Origin: Heterohyrax brucei
Lineage: Eukaryota > Chordata > Mammalia > Hyracoidea > Procaviidae
NCBI GenBank assembly: GCA_028571685.1
Contig: CM053158.1
Location: 55,954,001 to 56,018,000 of the forward strand
DNA: 64,000 nt
Reading direction: 5' to 3'
The first letter of the stretch is position 1. Every line of letters begins with the position of its first letter. Made by a program: the position numbers and the translations under genes. Under the pieces are notes generated by a model. That model was not told the DNA's origin, ran no database searches, and saw only the letters and a list, made by a program, of their open reading frames with translations. Below, in pieces: positions 10,843 through 22,451 of the stretch.

Positions 10843-11089
10843 AGGAAGACACAAACGTAATGGTGATTTTTCTGAAGATCCAAGATTCCAGGTTAATTCT
10901 TGTCTTGCTCAAAAGGTTGAAGACAGGCTATTGATGATCTAAAAGGCCCTATCAATCTTAGTTAATAAAGACATTCCTTCTGGATGCACATTCAGTTTGG
11001 TTTTACTGAAATACTGCTTTGTGCGGCATAGATACTAGGTCAAGTAGGGTCTGACCCCTGCCTGCCTCTGCCAAGTGATATTCTCGTCT

Positions 11090-11770
11090 GTTTTCTGAGC
11101 TCCAGCTCTACGGGCTTCCTTTGATTTCCTTGAATGTGTCGTGCTACCTTCTACCTCAAAGTATCTTCCTGGAAGGCCCACCCACCATCTCTTTCTTTTG
11201 ATTTAGTTCAACTAGCCTTTTTTCATGCTTTGAATCTCAGTTCAATCACAGAAGCCCGCTCTGACCACCAGTTAGCCCTGCTTAAACCTTCCAATATACG
11301 TTTTTCTTACCTTTATGTATTAAACCAGAAAAACAAACACCAACAAAAAATCTACTGCCATCAAGTCAATTCTGACTCATAGCAACTCAATAGGACAGAG
11401 TAGAACTGCCCCACAGAGTTTCCAAAGAGCACCTGGCATCCTGATTTGAACTGCTGACCTTTTGGTTAACAGCCGTAACACTTAGCCACTACACTGCTAG
11501 GGTTTCCAAGAGAGGCTGGTGGGTATGAACCACCAATCTTTTGGTTAGCAGTCCAGTGTTTTAACCTCTGTGCTACTAGGGCTATATGTACTTCCACAGT
11601 TAAATTTTTTTCATTTGGTTACGTGATTATTTTAATGAACAGGTCTTGCCAACCACAACAAGCTCCCTAAGGGTAGCTACCATGTGTGTGCTTGTTCACC
11701 GTTGTATCCTCAGCACCTAGCACAGTGTCTGTACGGGGAAAGCCGTCAATAGCTATTAGGCATATTAATA
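11090..11770 (+). mobile_element. L2 LINE 3' region interrupted by AfroSINEs
   Basis: The segment at 11090-11310 (tcaatcacagaagcccgctc, gaccaccagttagccctgct) matches the L2 3' region around the conserved 'treated as net charge' stretch. The segment 11640-11770 (gctccctaagggtagctacc, gtatcctcagcacctagcac, gtctgtacgg) is the L2 3' end. AfroSINE sequence at 11325-11590 lies between, so this is one split element. Confidence 0.65.
11325..11590 (-). mobile_element. AfroSINE, antisense, plus a second partial head
   Basis: A full antisense short-type copy runs from the A-rich tail at about 11328 through ctactgccatcaagtcaatt and acagagtagaactgccccac to tagccactacactgctaggg at about 11512. A second antisense head only follows at 11516-11585 (gggtatgaaccaccaatctt, aacctctgtgctactagggc), suggesting one SINE inserted into another. 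Confidence 0.8.
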
Positions 11771-12446
11771 TAAGGGCACATGAGTAGGCAATTTGTGTAT
11801 TCAAACAAGAATCACATTCACCTGAACACATCATCTCAAGAGAGTCCTACAAGCCAGTTGGCTGAAAGCCACTGCAGAAATATTTTTGAGTGGATGGTCT
11901 TTTTGAGCTCTTCATATAACTTGATACCTAGCTGTCTTTTTAAGGATGCTTTAAATGTGTATAACTGATTCTATATTTCTGTGGCTGCTTAGTCTGAAAA
12001 CAGCAAAGTCAGAGGATATGCCCGAGATGATGTGATCTCAATAGAGCTTTCAAGGCACCGTTGCAAGAAATTCATTCTGTGGAGCAACTCAAACAAACAA
12101 TAATTCTTTAGAGGCTAAAACTGGATTTGATAAAAGCATGCATGAGAGAAGATATAGCATGTGTTTTAAAACATAGATTAAAAACAAAGAACTATCACAT
12201 AAAATATGAACCCAAAGGAAGAGTCCTGAGGGCAGGTGATCCAGGTTGCAGGTACTGACCGTGGTGGAGAGGCTGGTCACACAGGTAGCTCTACAGAGAT
12301 GGGCCCCGTGCAGAGAGAAAGCAAGGGCCTATCAATCTATCCACATTCACAACTCCCAGGAGCAGTCATGGCCCTGACTCTCCAAAGGGAATTAAGTTTA
12401 CCTCTTACCTAGATTTATAATCAGAGTCTTTCAGCCGGTATAAGAT
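11771..12446. other. No recognised feature
   Basis: No repeat or gene recognised. Small open frames at 11780-11968 and 12089-12280 show no known motif. Confidence 0.45.
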
Positions 12447-12625
12447 GATTTTTTTTCTATTTCTACTGATTTTCATTACAAAGGTAGTACATGTTCTTTG
12501 TTGTACCTTAAAACACTAGAGAAATCTGCAAAGCAAAACAGCAAAATCTTTCCTTTCCATTCTTCTCCCCAGGGATAAACAGTCTTTAACAATTTGAAGT
12601 ATATTTTTTCCAAACATGCACACAC
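12447..12625 (-). mobile_element. Old L1 3' UTR-like fragment
   Basis: The segment ttctatttctactgattttc, then tttcctttccattcttctcc, gggataaacagtctttaaca and tccaaacatgcacacaccc resembles the antisense 3' UTR of old L1M elements ('taaccactgttaacattttggtg' type). Diverged; name uncertain. Confidence 0.45.
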
Positions 12626-12944
12626 CCTACGGTGACCATGTTGCCACTTAAACACTTAAACAAACCCAACTTTTCTTTTAATTAAAAAAATATATCTTGT
12701 GAGGATATAAATCAAAATGAAAGCACTGACTTTCCTAACAAGAAATATAACAAAGAGTTGACTTACAAAAGCTACCAGACCACTCAATAGTAACTGTATG
12801 ATTTATAATCATCATTGGCAATTGTTAAAAGAGATGATTTCCTTCTGCCTCCACAAATGTGGAATCTGCTTTAAAATCTCTAAATAGCTAACTCCATATT
12901 GCTAAAAGGATTAAACTGTGTTTGGAGTTCATTCATCAAGAATA

Positions 12945-13140
12945 CTTTCACTTACATTATTCCATTCAATCCTCCCAGATAATTTACGGGCTTAGGGACT
13001 GGATGAGTACGATAAAACTGAGGCTGAACTGTTGTGTGTGTTACGCAGAGACACACAGTGAGTGAACAGGAGAGGCAGAATTCAAATAGGTAGCTTCTGA
13101 ATCTATATTCTTTCCAATAAAGCTGTGCTAATACAGTAGC
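12945..13140 (-). mobile_element. MIR SINE, antisense
   Basis: Blocks in order: cattattccattcaatcctc, taaaactgaggctgaactgt, agagacacacagtgagtgaa and cagaattcaaataggtagct. This is the reversed MIR order ending toward the tRNA-like head. Confidence 0.65.
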
Positions 13141-13159
13141 CATTACCCACAGGGACTAC

Positions 13160-13545
13160 TGTGTGCATGAAATGTGGCTCATGTGACTCAGGAACTAAGA
13201 TTTTAATTTTAATTAATTTACAGGGACATTTAAAAACAGAAGCTGGATAAATATATTTCCCTTTAAACACACCTTCATTGTTTTGAAAGAATTGCATTTT
13301 CCTTTCGCCACTGAAAATTTATCATCTGAATATAAATGTATTTTAAGAGTAATACATATGTTACCTTTTGAAGACACTGTATATAAGAACACAAATAACT
13401 CATTAATAATTTTTAAACTGATTACATGTTGAAATGATATTTTGGATTAGCCCCAAATTTTAATGTAGGATTAAAATTAACTTTACTTGTTTCTTTGTAC
13501 ATTTTATTAATGTGGCTGCCAGAAATTTTTAAAAATTTTATGGGT
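13160..13545. mobile_element. Ancient DNA transposon remnant (hAT-like, family not named)
   Basis: Recognised from the block order aaatgtggctcatgtgactc, ttttaattttaattaattta, actcattaataatttttaaa, tgattacatgttgaaatgat and acttgtttctttgtacattt with atgtggctgccagaaatttt. I know this as a common mammalian DNA repeat with cagcgctgtccaatagaa-type ends but cannot name it with certainty. Its right end is cut by the RTE at 13548. Confidence 0.55.
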
Positions 13546-13547
13546 AA

Positions 13548-14205
13548 CAAAAACCCTCACAACTGGACCAATAGGTAACATTCATGATAAAAGAGTCAAG
13601 TTGTCAAGGATTTAATTTTACTTGGATCCACGATCAACACCCGTATAGTCAAGAATTAAAAGATGGACTGCATTGTGTAAATCTACAGTAAACGACCTTT
13701 TCAAAGCATTAAAAAGCAAAGACGTCACCATGAAGATGTCACACTGAAGGGTGCACCTGACCAAAATCATGGTGTTTTCAATGACTTCCTATGTATATGA
13801 AATTGGACAATGAATAAAAAAAGACCATAAAACAATTGATACTTTTGAATGTCACTGTTGGAGAAGAATACTGAATGGACTACCAAAAGAAGGGACGAAT
13901 CTATCTTCTAAGAAGTACAATCAGAATGCCTTTTAGAAGCACGGATTGCAAGACTATGTCTCACATACTTTGGACATGTTATCAAGAGGAGTCAGCCACG
14001 GGAGAAGGACATCATGCTTAGCAAAGTAGAGGGTCAACAAAAAAGAGGTAGCTCCTCAATGAGATGCCTTGACATAGTGACTGTAACGGTAGGCTCAGAC
14101 ATAGCAATGACTGATGATGGTGTGGGATGAGGCAGTGTTTCATCTGTTGTACAGAGTTGCTGTGAGTCAGAACCAAACCAACAGCATCTACCAGCAGCAA
14201 CAACA
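13548..14205 (+). mobile_element. RTE LINE 3' fragment
   Basis: Begins at the RT-to-C-terminus region (ctcacaactggaccaatagg, attttacttggatccacgat) and continues through gttggagaagaatactgaat, cacatactttggacatgtta, gagaaggacatcatgcttag to the tail tgctgtgagtcagaaccaaa and cagcaacaacat. Frames are broken, for example in the 13700-13760 stretch that stutters relative to the copy at 51900. The overlapping ORFs on the minus strand at 14018-14249 are shadows. Confidence 0.85.
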
Positions 14206-14272
14206 TAGGTGGTTCGTATTTTCTTCCCTTTGTACAGTGTTGCTCTCAATTACACTGTCTTACTAATTCCTT

Positions 14273-14428
14273 GGGAAACCCTGATAGCATGGTGGATAAG
14301 TGCTACAGCTGCTAACCAAAAGGATGGTAGTTCAAATCCTCCAGGTGCTCCTTGGAAATTCTATGGAGCAGTTCTACTCTGTCCTCTGGGGTCACTGTGA
14401 GTCGGAATCCACTTGATGGCATTGAGTG
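14273..14428 (+). mobile_element. AfroSINE, short type, with 10-bp target duplication
   Basis: Runs from gggaaaccctgatagcatgg to acttgatggcattgagtg. The direct repeat ctaattcctt flanks it exactly (14263-14272 and 14429-14438), so both ends are well fixed. Confidence 0.9.
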
Positions 14429-14439
14429 CTAATTCCTTA

Positions 14440-14884
14440 GGGAGCATTTGGAAAACTGTGCATGGAATAATAAAGTTTGAGTTTTTGTTGTTATTGCATA
14501 ATTTGATAACTGGGGATATTCTAAAGTAGAAAAGAAAGTTACTAGAGTGTGTTTTGGTAAATGTTTCTCTGAGTGTATTTCATTGTAGATGAACAAAAAA
14601 CCCCTAAATCTTAATCAATACGTTTGCAGAGAGATTTTATGGGCTTTGATCAAATTCTTCTTCTTTGTGTTTTTTTGACAAGGTTTTCTTTTCTCCCTGA
14701 CCTAGTTCACAAGAGGCCGGAGGGAAGAGTCCTTTGGTGGACCTCAGAATGAAATGAAAAGGGCTTTTCCCACCACAGTTCTTGCCCGGAAATTGCCCTT
14801 CAGATTTTCCCAAAGTCTCCAAAGACCGGCTTCTTTGCCCTGAAAAGCCTGAGATACTAAATAAAAACAAATGCTATAAAGAGA
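14440..14884. other. No recognised feature
   Basis: No repeat or gene recognised. A 77-codon minus-strand open frame at 14637-14870 shows no known domain. Confidence 0.45.
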
Positions 14885-15115
14885 ATAACAGTTTACATTT
14901 ACGAAGCACGTGGGCCAGTCTTACTAAATGCAGTAGCTCATCAAAACCTCAGGGCTGACCAAAAGTGTACAGCAAATAATAACAGTGGAACTAAGTGTGC
15001 TTAAATTGCCTATGATCACACAGTTAGAAAAAAAAAGAAAGGTAAAGGATGAGACTTGATCTCTTGTTTATATAATCCTGAATGCACACTCTTATTTAAC
15101 TATTATACTCCATTT
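14885..15115 (-). mobile_element. MIR SINE, antisense
   Basis: The segment acagtttacatttacgaagc, a degraded middle, aaattgcctatgatcacaca and ctctttatttaactattata-like sequence follow the reversed MIR order. Confidence 0.55.
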
Positions 15116-15287
15116 AGTGTCCACAACAGGATTCTTGATCTGGACTTTTTGTATGCATAGTAGAAGGCCCTAAGTATTGGTGATATATTTTGCCAGCATA
15201 TGATTATTTTTACGAGAGAGATAATTTATAAATTTTATTGCATTATTGAAGTACTTCATTAACTATCAAATGGTTAAGCACCGCTAG

Positions 15288-15805
15288 TTTAAACAAAAGA
15301 CCTCTTTAAAGCACTGAAAAGTAAAGATGTTACCTTGAAGACTAAGGTGTGCCTGACCCAAGTCACGGTAGTTTCAATCACATCACATGCATGTGAAAGC
15401 TGGACAAGGAGTAGGAAGATAGAAAAAGAATAGATGCCTTTGAATTGTGGTGTTGGAGAAGAATATTGAACCTACCACGGACCCCCAAAAGAACAAACAG
15501 ATCTGTTCTGGAAGAAGTACAACTAGAAAGCTCTATGTAAGCAAAGGCAGTGAGACTGCATCTCACATGCTTTGGACAAGTTGTCAGGAGGGATCAGTCC
15601 CTGGAGAAGAACATCATGCTGGGTAGAGGGTCAGTGAACAAGAGAAAGATCCCCCACAAGATCGACTGACACAGTGGCTGTCACAATGGACTGGAGCATA
15701 AAAACGACCGTTGGCATAGTGCAGGATCAGGCAGTGTTCTGTTCTGTCGTCCATGGGGTCCTTAGGAGTTGCAACCAACTGGATTGCACCTAACAACAAC
15801 AACTG
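15288..15805 (+). mobile_element. RTE LINE 3' fragment
   Basis: Contains acctctttaaagcactgaaa, gaagactaaggtgtgcctga, gcatgtgaaagctggacaag, gcctttgaattgtggtgttg, ggacaagttgtcaggaggga and the tail gcacctaacaacaacaact. It is the same C-terminal and 3' UTR part as the copies at 13548 and 51508. Confidence 0.9.
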
Positions 15806-15814
15806 ATTTATACA

Positions 15815-16015
15815 CAAGAGTCCCTGGATAGTGCGAATGGTTGATATGCTCAGCTGTTAACCAAAAGGTTGGAAATTCGAGTCCACTCAAAGGCACTTTT
15901 GAAGAAGGGTCTGGTGATCTACTTCCAAATAATCAGCCACTGAAAACCCTATGGAGCATAGTGTGACATACATGGGATCACCATGAGACAATGGCAATTT
16001 AGTTGTCTACAGACA
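15815..16015 (+). mobile_element. AfroSINE, long type
   Basis: The head cgaatggttgatatgctcag and accaaaaggttggaaattcg is followed by gaagaagggtctggtgatct (the block shared with the RTE 5' end), ctatggagcatagtgtgaca and a tail with catgagacaatggcaattta. It starts only 10 bp after the RTE 3' end. Confidence 0.85.
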
Positions 16016-16934
16016 AGTTAATCTCACAATGAACTTTTTTTTAGCTATCAGGCTGCCATTGGTAGTGCAAACCACAAGCACTTAAAAACAATAAAGTCAT
16101 TTGTTTACACTAACAGTTTAACAGCAGTTTAGGAGTGAATATGTAGCTTTAAGAATTTATAAGATAGTGGAAGTATTAGCAACAGGCCTTCTAATGTCAC
16201 ATATGGATGAAAACAAAGGAGCAATTATTATTTTTTCCCAGTCAATTCTCACAAGATTAGGAAAGGAGAGAGAGGCAAGATTATGAAAACATATGAAAAT
16301 TAAACAACACATACATTAGAAATTCTAAATGTTTCTCAGAAGATACATGGTAGAAGAGCAAAGGAAGACTCAAGGAGAATGACACAGAGAAGGTGTGGAT
16401 ATGTGGACAGGTGTCTGGCTCATCTTTGACTTTGTAGGGAGGCAAGACTGAGAAACTGCATATGACTACTTAGAAGTACATACACATAGGCTGACCAAAT
16501 GTGATCTACATAGGTTTGATCAGATAGTCAGAGTCTGTAACAATGGATGTAATTGTTATGTGTCAGAGGGAAAAAGCCACAACTGAGCTTCAGGTTGACT
16601 TTGGCTGGGAGAGAAAATAGTGCTGATGGACTTCAGACATGGATGAAAATTAAAATCACATTTATAAGACTATAGAAATAACATTCTAGCGATTCTGAGG
16701 GTATATTGTCCTGAATTTTTTCTTAAGTCATTGTTAGAATCCCTACATGTTGACAAGACAAGCGTATGGTACAACTCGGCAGTATAGGAAATTCTAGAGC
16801 ACCTTTTTCTATCAAACATAAACTCCTTCTTCTGTGAACCTCATTTCTCCATGGATCTCACTCGGGGCAGGTTGACATCCTAGAGTTCCCTCAGATGGCT
16901 CACATTCCTTGTCTTTATAAAGTTAGCTAAACTG
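16016..16934. other. No recognised feature
   Basis: About 0.9 kb of AT-rich unique-looking sequence. I see no repeat or gene. Confidence 0.45.
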
Positions 16935-16944
16935 TCCAATTAAT

Positions 16945-17101
16945 GGAAACCCTGGTGGCACAGTGGGTTAAGCGCTTTGGCTGCTAACCAAAAGGGCAGC
17001 AGTTCAAATCCTCTAGGCGCTCCTGGGCAAGTCTATGGGGCAGTTCTACCCTGTCCTATAGGCTCAGAATTGACTCAAATGCAGTGGGTTTGGTTTGGTG
17101 G
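16945..17101 (+). mobile_element. AfroSINE, short type, with near-perfect target duplication
   Basis: From ggaaaccctggtggcacagt to gcagtgggtttggtttggtg. Flanks tccaattaat (16935-16944) and tcctattaat (17102-17111) match at 9 of 10 positions. One of the better preserved copies; the head keeps clear A and B boxes (gtgggttaagcgctttgg, cagttcaaatcct). Confidence 0.9.
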
Positions 17102-17111
17102 TCCTATTAAT

Positions 17112-17584
17112 TTGTCTATTCTAATTCCACCTAGAGCAAGAGCCATCCATACTAAAGCACTTTCGACAAATGTCTGAAATCTTCCTTCTTTACCTCCCTC
17201 AAGAAGAGTTTTTGCTATCTTGTATATTACCCTATGATAATACTTTTTTTCTGCATTTCATTCTTGAAACTACCTAGAGAATATTTAAGGAGAAAATATT
17301 TTATTCCTGGCAGTCTATTTTTCTTCAGTAGACTATCAGCTTTTCAAGACAGGAGAATACATATTATTATTCCTTATATGGCTGCTGACCCAAACTCAAA
17401 TAAATGTGTCGATTTGGAAGGAAGTATTCAGTCTAGTGAGATTTGTAGTTTTAGGGACTTCATCATTTTGGTACACAATATTTTAAACATAATTTACACA
17501 AAGTCTTTTTTCAGGGTAATGGAGAAAGTTGCACTATCTCAATATTTAGGTTCTTCACTTGCATGCGAGTCTCTCAAAGGCAGC
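17112..17584. other. No recognised feature
   Basis: AT-rich. A 120-codon plus-strand open frame at 17234-17596 shows no known motif and runs into a MIR, so I do not call it a gene. Confidence 0.45.
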
Positions 17585-17830
17585 ACCATAGAATAGTTGA
17601 GGGCATGGATTCTGCAGATAGGCAACTTAGATCAAACTCTTCTTCCATCGCTTACTATCTCTTTGATCTTGGACAAGATATCTGGATTTTCTGGGCTAAA
17701 TAATTTGCTACTGTTACCAAGTGGGATTGACAATACTATTGACCTCATAGGGTGGTTGTGAAGATTAACTGCAATCATGCATCTGAAGTTTAACATAATA
17801 CCAGACATGTAAAGCTTATTCTGTAACTGA
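17585..17830 (+). mobile_element. MIR SINE
   Basis: Sense order: gaatagttgagggcatggat, catcgcttactatctctttg, cctcatagggtggttgtgaa, gattaactgcaatcatgcat, aataccagacatgtaaag. Nearly full length. Confidence 0.75.
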
Positions 17831-18039
17831 CAGCTGTAACATTATTTCCAAAGGCCTCTTCTAGATTTACTAACTGCCCATGTTTACACTGCCAGTTCTG
17901 TCTAAGGCGAGGCATCTTATGGGCTATGACACTGGTTCTATGTATTTCTTATTCTACTGACATGAGGAAAACCTCACTGTGAGCTAAAGTTCGCTCAATT
18001 CAGTATAGCCCGTACAGCTGTCAAAGCTAAAAGTGACAC

Positions 18040-18230
18040 AGCTGAAGTATGTAAGAGCTAACCCTTCTATATACCAGGCCTTGTTCTAATCCTTTTATAG
18101 ACACTTTTTAATTTAAAATTATCAGAGACTCTAAGACATAAGGACTGTTATTTCCTCATTCTCGTGGCAGTAAAATAAAACATGCAATCATACATAGCTA
18201 TTAAATGGAAAACTAGATCTTGAAAGAATA
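18040..18230 (-). mobile_element. MIR SINE, antisense
   Basis: Blocks ctatataccaggccttgttc, ctaatccttttatagacact and tacatagctattaaatggaa give the reversed MIR order. Confidence 0.55.
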
Positions 18231-18727
18231 CGGTTCGCTTAAATAAAAAGGGAGAGGGGAGTTAAATCCATTTTGAGTTGCAGTTTTCAGACTTATTGTG
18301 TAATTTCTTTTTCAAATTATTTCTCACATGCAGATCAAAGATTACAGATTAATAGTTAACCACATTGGGGGAGTGTGCATTCTTTTCAAACAGCAATATG
18401 GATATCAATTAAATAGTAAATTAGATATATCTTTTGACTTATGTTCAAAGAAGAAAATTGGTACAGTATTAAAGAGATTTTAACTGCTGGGTAGTCAGGT
18501 AATTAGGAAGCTGTCAAAGCTTGTTACAGTATCTTGTAACAGGTAGTGTTCAGAATATTTCTTACTTTTCCTGGTCTAAGTGGGATGTGGTTAATATGCA
18601 GCTTTAGGCAAAAAAGGTTCAAAGGGCACAATTTAATTATGACTCTGTTAACTTCTTAATTTCCATTTATCAAGGCATTGGGGAACTGCCCCTGAAAAGA
18701 GTAGTTAAAAGTTATTTTACGACTTGT
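18231..18727. other. No recognised feature
   Basis: AT-rich unique-looking sequence. Confidence 0.45.
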
Positions 18728-19292
18728 AAGAATTTTTGTTTTCTTTCTGGAAGTGTAATCTATACTGAAGGTTGTAGTCTTTGCTCATCATCAGTAAGTG
18801 CTTGAAGTCCTTATCACTTGCACAAAGTAAGTAGCGTCATCTGCATATTGCAGGTTGTTAATGAATCTTCCTTCAATCCTAATGCTCCACTCTTCTTCAC
18901 CTACTCCAGGTTCTTGGGTTATTAGGTCTGCCTACAAATGAAATAAGTATGGTAACAGGATACCTAACCCTCAAGTATACCTTTCCTGACTTTAAACTAC
19001 ACAGCATCTCTTTGTTCTGTTCAAATCACTGCCTTGTGATGTATGTACGAATTTCCTCATAAGCTCAATAGAAATTTTCTGTAATTTCTGTTTTTCTCAA
19101 TTTGTTATGATCCACAAAGTCAAATCATTTGCGTAGTCAGTAAAGCATAGGTAAACATCTTCCTGGTATCCTCTGCTTTCAATCAAGATCCACCTGACAT
19201 CAGCAAAGATATCCCTCATACCCTCTGAGCAATACTGGAGTCTTAAGTTTGCACCACAAATCTCTTCAATCTTAATCAGTGGTGCTATCACC
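18728..19292 (-). mobile_element. RTE LINE reverse transcriptase fragment, antisense
   Basis: On the minus strand this covers the central reverse transcriptase domain. The open frame at 19097-19291 encodes ADVRWILIESRGYQEDVYLC, the conserved RT segment, and the catalytic YADD lies at 18836-18847 (codons tat gca gat gac on the minus strand). The two parts are in different frames and the frame at 19097 runs out of similarity at about 'DYANDLTLW', so there is at least one frameshift. Neither end of the element is present. Confidence 0.85.
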
Positions 19293-19414
19293 CATCTAGT
19301 TACTTAAGTCAACAGTCCAAGATACATCTGTAATTTCCTTTTCCCTTATTTTCCACTCTATTTATCTGCAAAATTTGAAAGTTAAATTTCTGAAACATAT
19401 GCTACATACAGTCA

Positions 19415-19627
19415 AACAAAGCAAGAAACAAACAAAAAACCCAGTGTCACTCAACTCATTGTGACCCTACAGGCCAGAGCAGAACTGTCCCATAGGGTTT
19501 TCAACCTGTGGATCCTTACAGAAGTAGACTGCCACATCTTTGTCCCTGGAATGGCTAGTGGGTTTGAATCAACGATCTTTTGGTTCGCAGCTGAACACAT
19601 TAACCACTGTACCATAAGGGGTCCTGT
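19415..19627 (-). mobile_element. AfroSINE, medium type, antisense
   Basis: The A-rich tail (aaacaaacaaaaaacccag) leads to ctcaactcattgtgacccta, agagcagaactgtcccatag, cttacagaagtagactgcca, catctttgtccctggaatgg and the head ttaaccactgtaccataagg. Confidence 0.9.
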
Positions 19628-19865
19628 TAAACCCAGCCACTGATCACTGTTTGTACTGCTACCACCCAAATCCCAGATATAATCATCTCTCACCTATTGC
19701 AGCAGCATTTTAAATAGTCTCCCTGCTTCAACTCTTCCACACAGCATCCATGAACTCACTGGTCAGGAGCTTCCTATTTTACATTTTGAGTTGCTGTTTT
19801 CAATTTGGTCCTTCACATAGCTCTTAAAAATTCTTTACCATTTAAGCTGAACTATTATAATTTTT

Positions 19866-20032
19866 GGAAACCCTGGTGGCATAGTGATTAAGTGCTACCT
19901 CTGAGAACCAAAAGTTCAGCAGTTCAAATCCACCAGGTTTTCCTTGGAAACTCTATGGGGTAGTTCTATTCTATCTGTAGGGTTGTTATGAGTTGGAATC
20001 AATTCAACAGGAGTTTTTTTTTTTTTTTAAAT
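19866..20032 (+). mobile_element. AfroSINE, short type
   Basis: From ggaaaccctggtggcatagt through gcagttcaaatccaccaggt and actctatggggtagttctat to gagttggaatcaattcaaca, ending in a T-rich stretch (20014-20027). Flanking repeats are not clear. Confidence 0.9.
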
Positions 20033-20039
20033 ATAATCT

Positions 20040-20205
20040 TCAGTATTTTTGTATCTGCTTGTTTATCTCCATTTTCTCCACTAGCATGAAGATACCTTAA
20101 CTGCAAAGATCACGTGTGCCAGGTCACACTCCGTTACCACCAGTGCTTAGGATGGCACCTGACACAGAATCAGCATTCAGTCCACATTTTGGAGCGAGTA
20201 AATGC
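20040..20205 (+). mobile_element. L2 LINE 3' end
   Basis: The block order cattttctccactagcatga, agatcacgtgtgccaggtca, accagtgcttaggatggcac and ctgacacagaatcagcattc follows the L2 3' end. Confidence 0.55.
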
Positions 20206-20605
20206 ATGCGATTTATGTTTAGGGAACCCTTATATCTCAGGCACGTTATAAGAATTTGGGATTTTAACAGTGAAAAGATGTAAAACCGGCCATTGAGCTT
20301 CTCAGAGCAAATAAGAACATCAAGATGAGATGGTTGTAGAAGGAAGACACGTGTAATTTCCAACAATAACAAAGAAGATTGGCTTCCTGTTGTGCTCACC
20401 ATAAGGTACAACCATTCTACCTTACTTGTAATACTCAAGGACAATCTAGAAGTGTCACTTGCTAAATCTGTAACATGGAGATCATATCTAAACTCTGGAG
20501 GATTTTGTGATAAATAACAAATTATGTTTTTAACTGACAAAAGTACTTTTTAAGCCATAAACAGAGCTGAATGTTTTACTTCCATTACTCTCCATCTCTT
20601 TATTC
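20206..20605. other. No recognised feature
   Basis: A 138-codon minus-strand open frame spans 20124-20540 but overlaps the L2 fragment and shows no domain. Confidence 0.45.
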
Positions 20606-20609
20606 TGCT

Positions 20610-20780
20610 TTCTTTTCTTTATCATGCTTGTCAGTATCTGGCATCACATAGTACATACTTTTGCTTTTTTGCCTATCTTCCCAATTAGACTTGAAGCTCT
20701 ATGTTATTCACCACTGCATTTCAGCACCAAAAAAGTACTCAGCATGTAGAAGGCGCTCAATAAATAATCAGTGATTAAAA
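20610..20780 (+). mobile_element. L2 LINE 3' end
   Basis: The order ttgcctatcttcccaattag, acttgaagctctatgttatt, ctgcatttcagcaccaaaaa, gaaggcgctcaataaataat is that of the L2 3' end. Confidence 0.6.
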
Positions 20781-21010
20781 ACAGGGGTGTGAGGATGGAG
20801 AGTGAATCTGGCTGGTGTTAGTCCTGTGCATCGAGCAAATGAGCTGATAATTCAAAGAGTGGATCCTTTCCTTATTTAAATGTACTTATAAAATTAACTA
20901 GTTTTAAAGTTTTGTTTAAAAAACTGTACACAAAAACTATGTTCTTTTCACTAAACACAGTATCAATTTGCTATCCATATAGAAAACCAGAAAATGACCC
21001 CTATCATATG

Positions 21011-21011
<1 letters not shown>

Positions 21012-21052
<41 letters not shown>
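21012..21052. repeat. (CA)n microsatellite
   Basis: About 20 uninterrupted CA units. Length and purity suggest that it is polymorphic. Confidence 0.95.
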
Positions 21053-21054
<2 letters not shown>

Positions 21055-22449
21055 GTCTGGGTGACTATAAGCTTAACTGTGAAAGAAAAGCAGTAAAACT
21101 TCTAGGAGCTAATAGTAGAGACTATTTTCCTACCTTGGGGGTTGAGAGATGTTTTTCAAATAGGACACGAAACACAGTAATCGCAAAAGAAAAAGCTGAT
21201 AAATTGAACTAGGTTAAAATCAAGAACTTCCACTCTTCCAAAGACACAATTCAAACACTGAAAATGCAATCTACATCGTGGGCTTTATGTAATACATATA
21301 ATGAGCACGTCCAGAATACACAACTACTACAACTCAAAATACAATGGAATATATGCAATAATACAGTAGAATATGGGCAAGAGACATGAAGACACCTTAG
21401 AAATACACTGTTTCTTGACTATGGGGGTAGTTGCACATTTTGTAGTAATTAACTAAGCTGTAAATGCATGGTATATGGTTTACACATCACTGAATGCTAC
21501 AAAAATATTATGCATCCAAAATACTTCAAGACATGAACCAAGTCCTCAAAAGCTGAAGTAAACTAGCCTGATTTCAGTATTACTTCTTCCTTCAGTAGCC
21601 CTCATAAGGCAAGTCATTTTTTTTCTTGGAAAAGGTAGGTATATTTCATTTTATTTTTCCCCTACTGGATAGTACTAGGTGAGTGTTATTGAATAAGAAT
21701 TGCATGATTATATTAAGCCCTAGCTTTTCCATATCATGAAACAGTCATTAATAAGTCATTGAATCTCACCGTACAGTAGCATTTAATACAGATGGAGTCT
21801 CACTGTTGCGTTTTGCATAAGATGAATAAACAAAGAATCAAAGAGCAAGGGGTATTAATATTTAAGAACGATATTTAATTTGAAACAGGATGGGGAGATA
21901 TTAGCATTGAAAGCAGATAGGAAAAAAAGTGTCTGGATGAGAAAAGGAGACCAGACATCATTAAAAATGTGCACTAGGTAAGAATACAAATAAAAAGAAT
22001 TCTAGTCTCGCTTGACGAACAGCCGTGCTAACGTGTTACAAATGGTGCGTAATCTTCCATGGGCTAATTCTCCAGCAAGCTGAGCCAACCAAATGTGTGC
22101 TTTCTAGAGCAGACCTGCATTTTATTTGCCTCATTTCTGCTTCCACTGACTCCTCTGGATTTCCATCTTAGCAAAGCTGCTGAAAAACATGAACGTTATT
22201 TTTGTGCCAGTGGCAGCATCAGGGATCCCACCATGACCTAGAACCCCACTCTGTTTTGCCCTGAAACAAGTGAGCAGCACCAAATGCAGGACATTTATAA
22301 CCCCCAGGAGCATGTTTTTCTACTTGAGCTAATTCTGGATTTAGAAACAGCCGTGAACTCTCAGCTGTGCATGGAGAGTGGCGATCGTTCATGAGCAGAG
22401 AGCAAAGTCATGGTGATGGAAAAGCCAAGCAGGCTTCACTAAAGGGAAA
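21053..22449. other. Mostly unique sequence; possible conserved block at 22000-22440
   Basis: No repeat recognised across about 1.4 kb. The last 440 bp are less AT-rich and contain several CpGs (for example gcttgacgaacagccgtgct and gtggcgatcgttcatgagca). They could be constrained non-coding DNA, but nothing seen directly proves this. Confidence 0.35.
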
Positions 22450-22451
22450 TA

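Noticed and set aside
20124-20540. 138-codon minus-strand open frame
   Set aside because: It overlaps an L2 end and shows no motif, and low-complexity or domain support is lacking.
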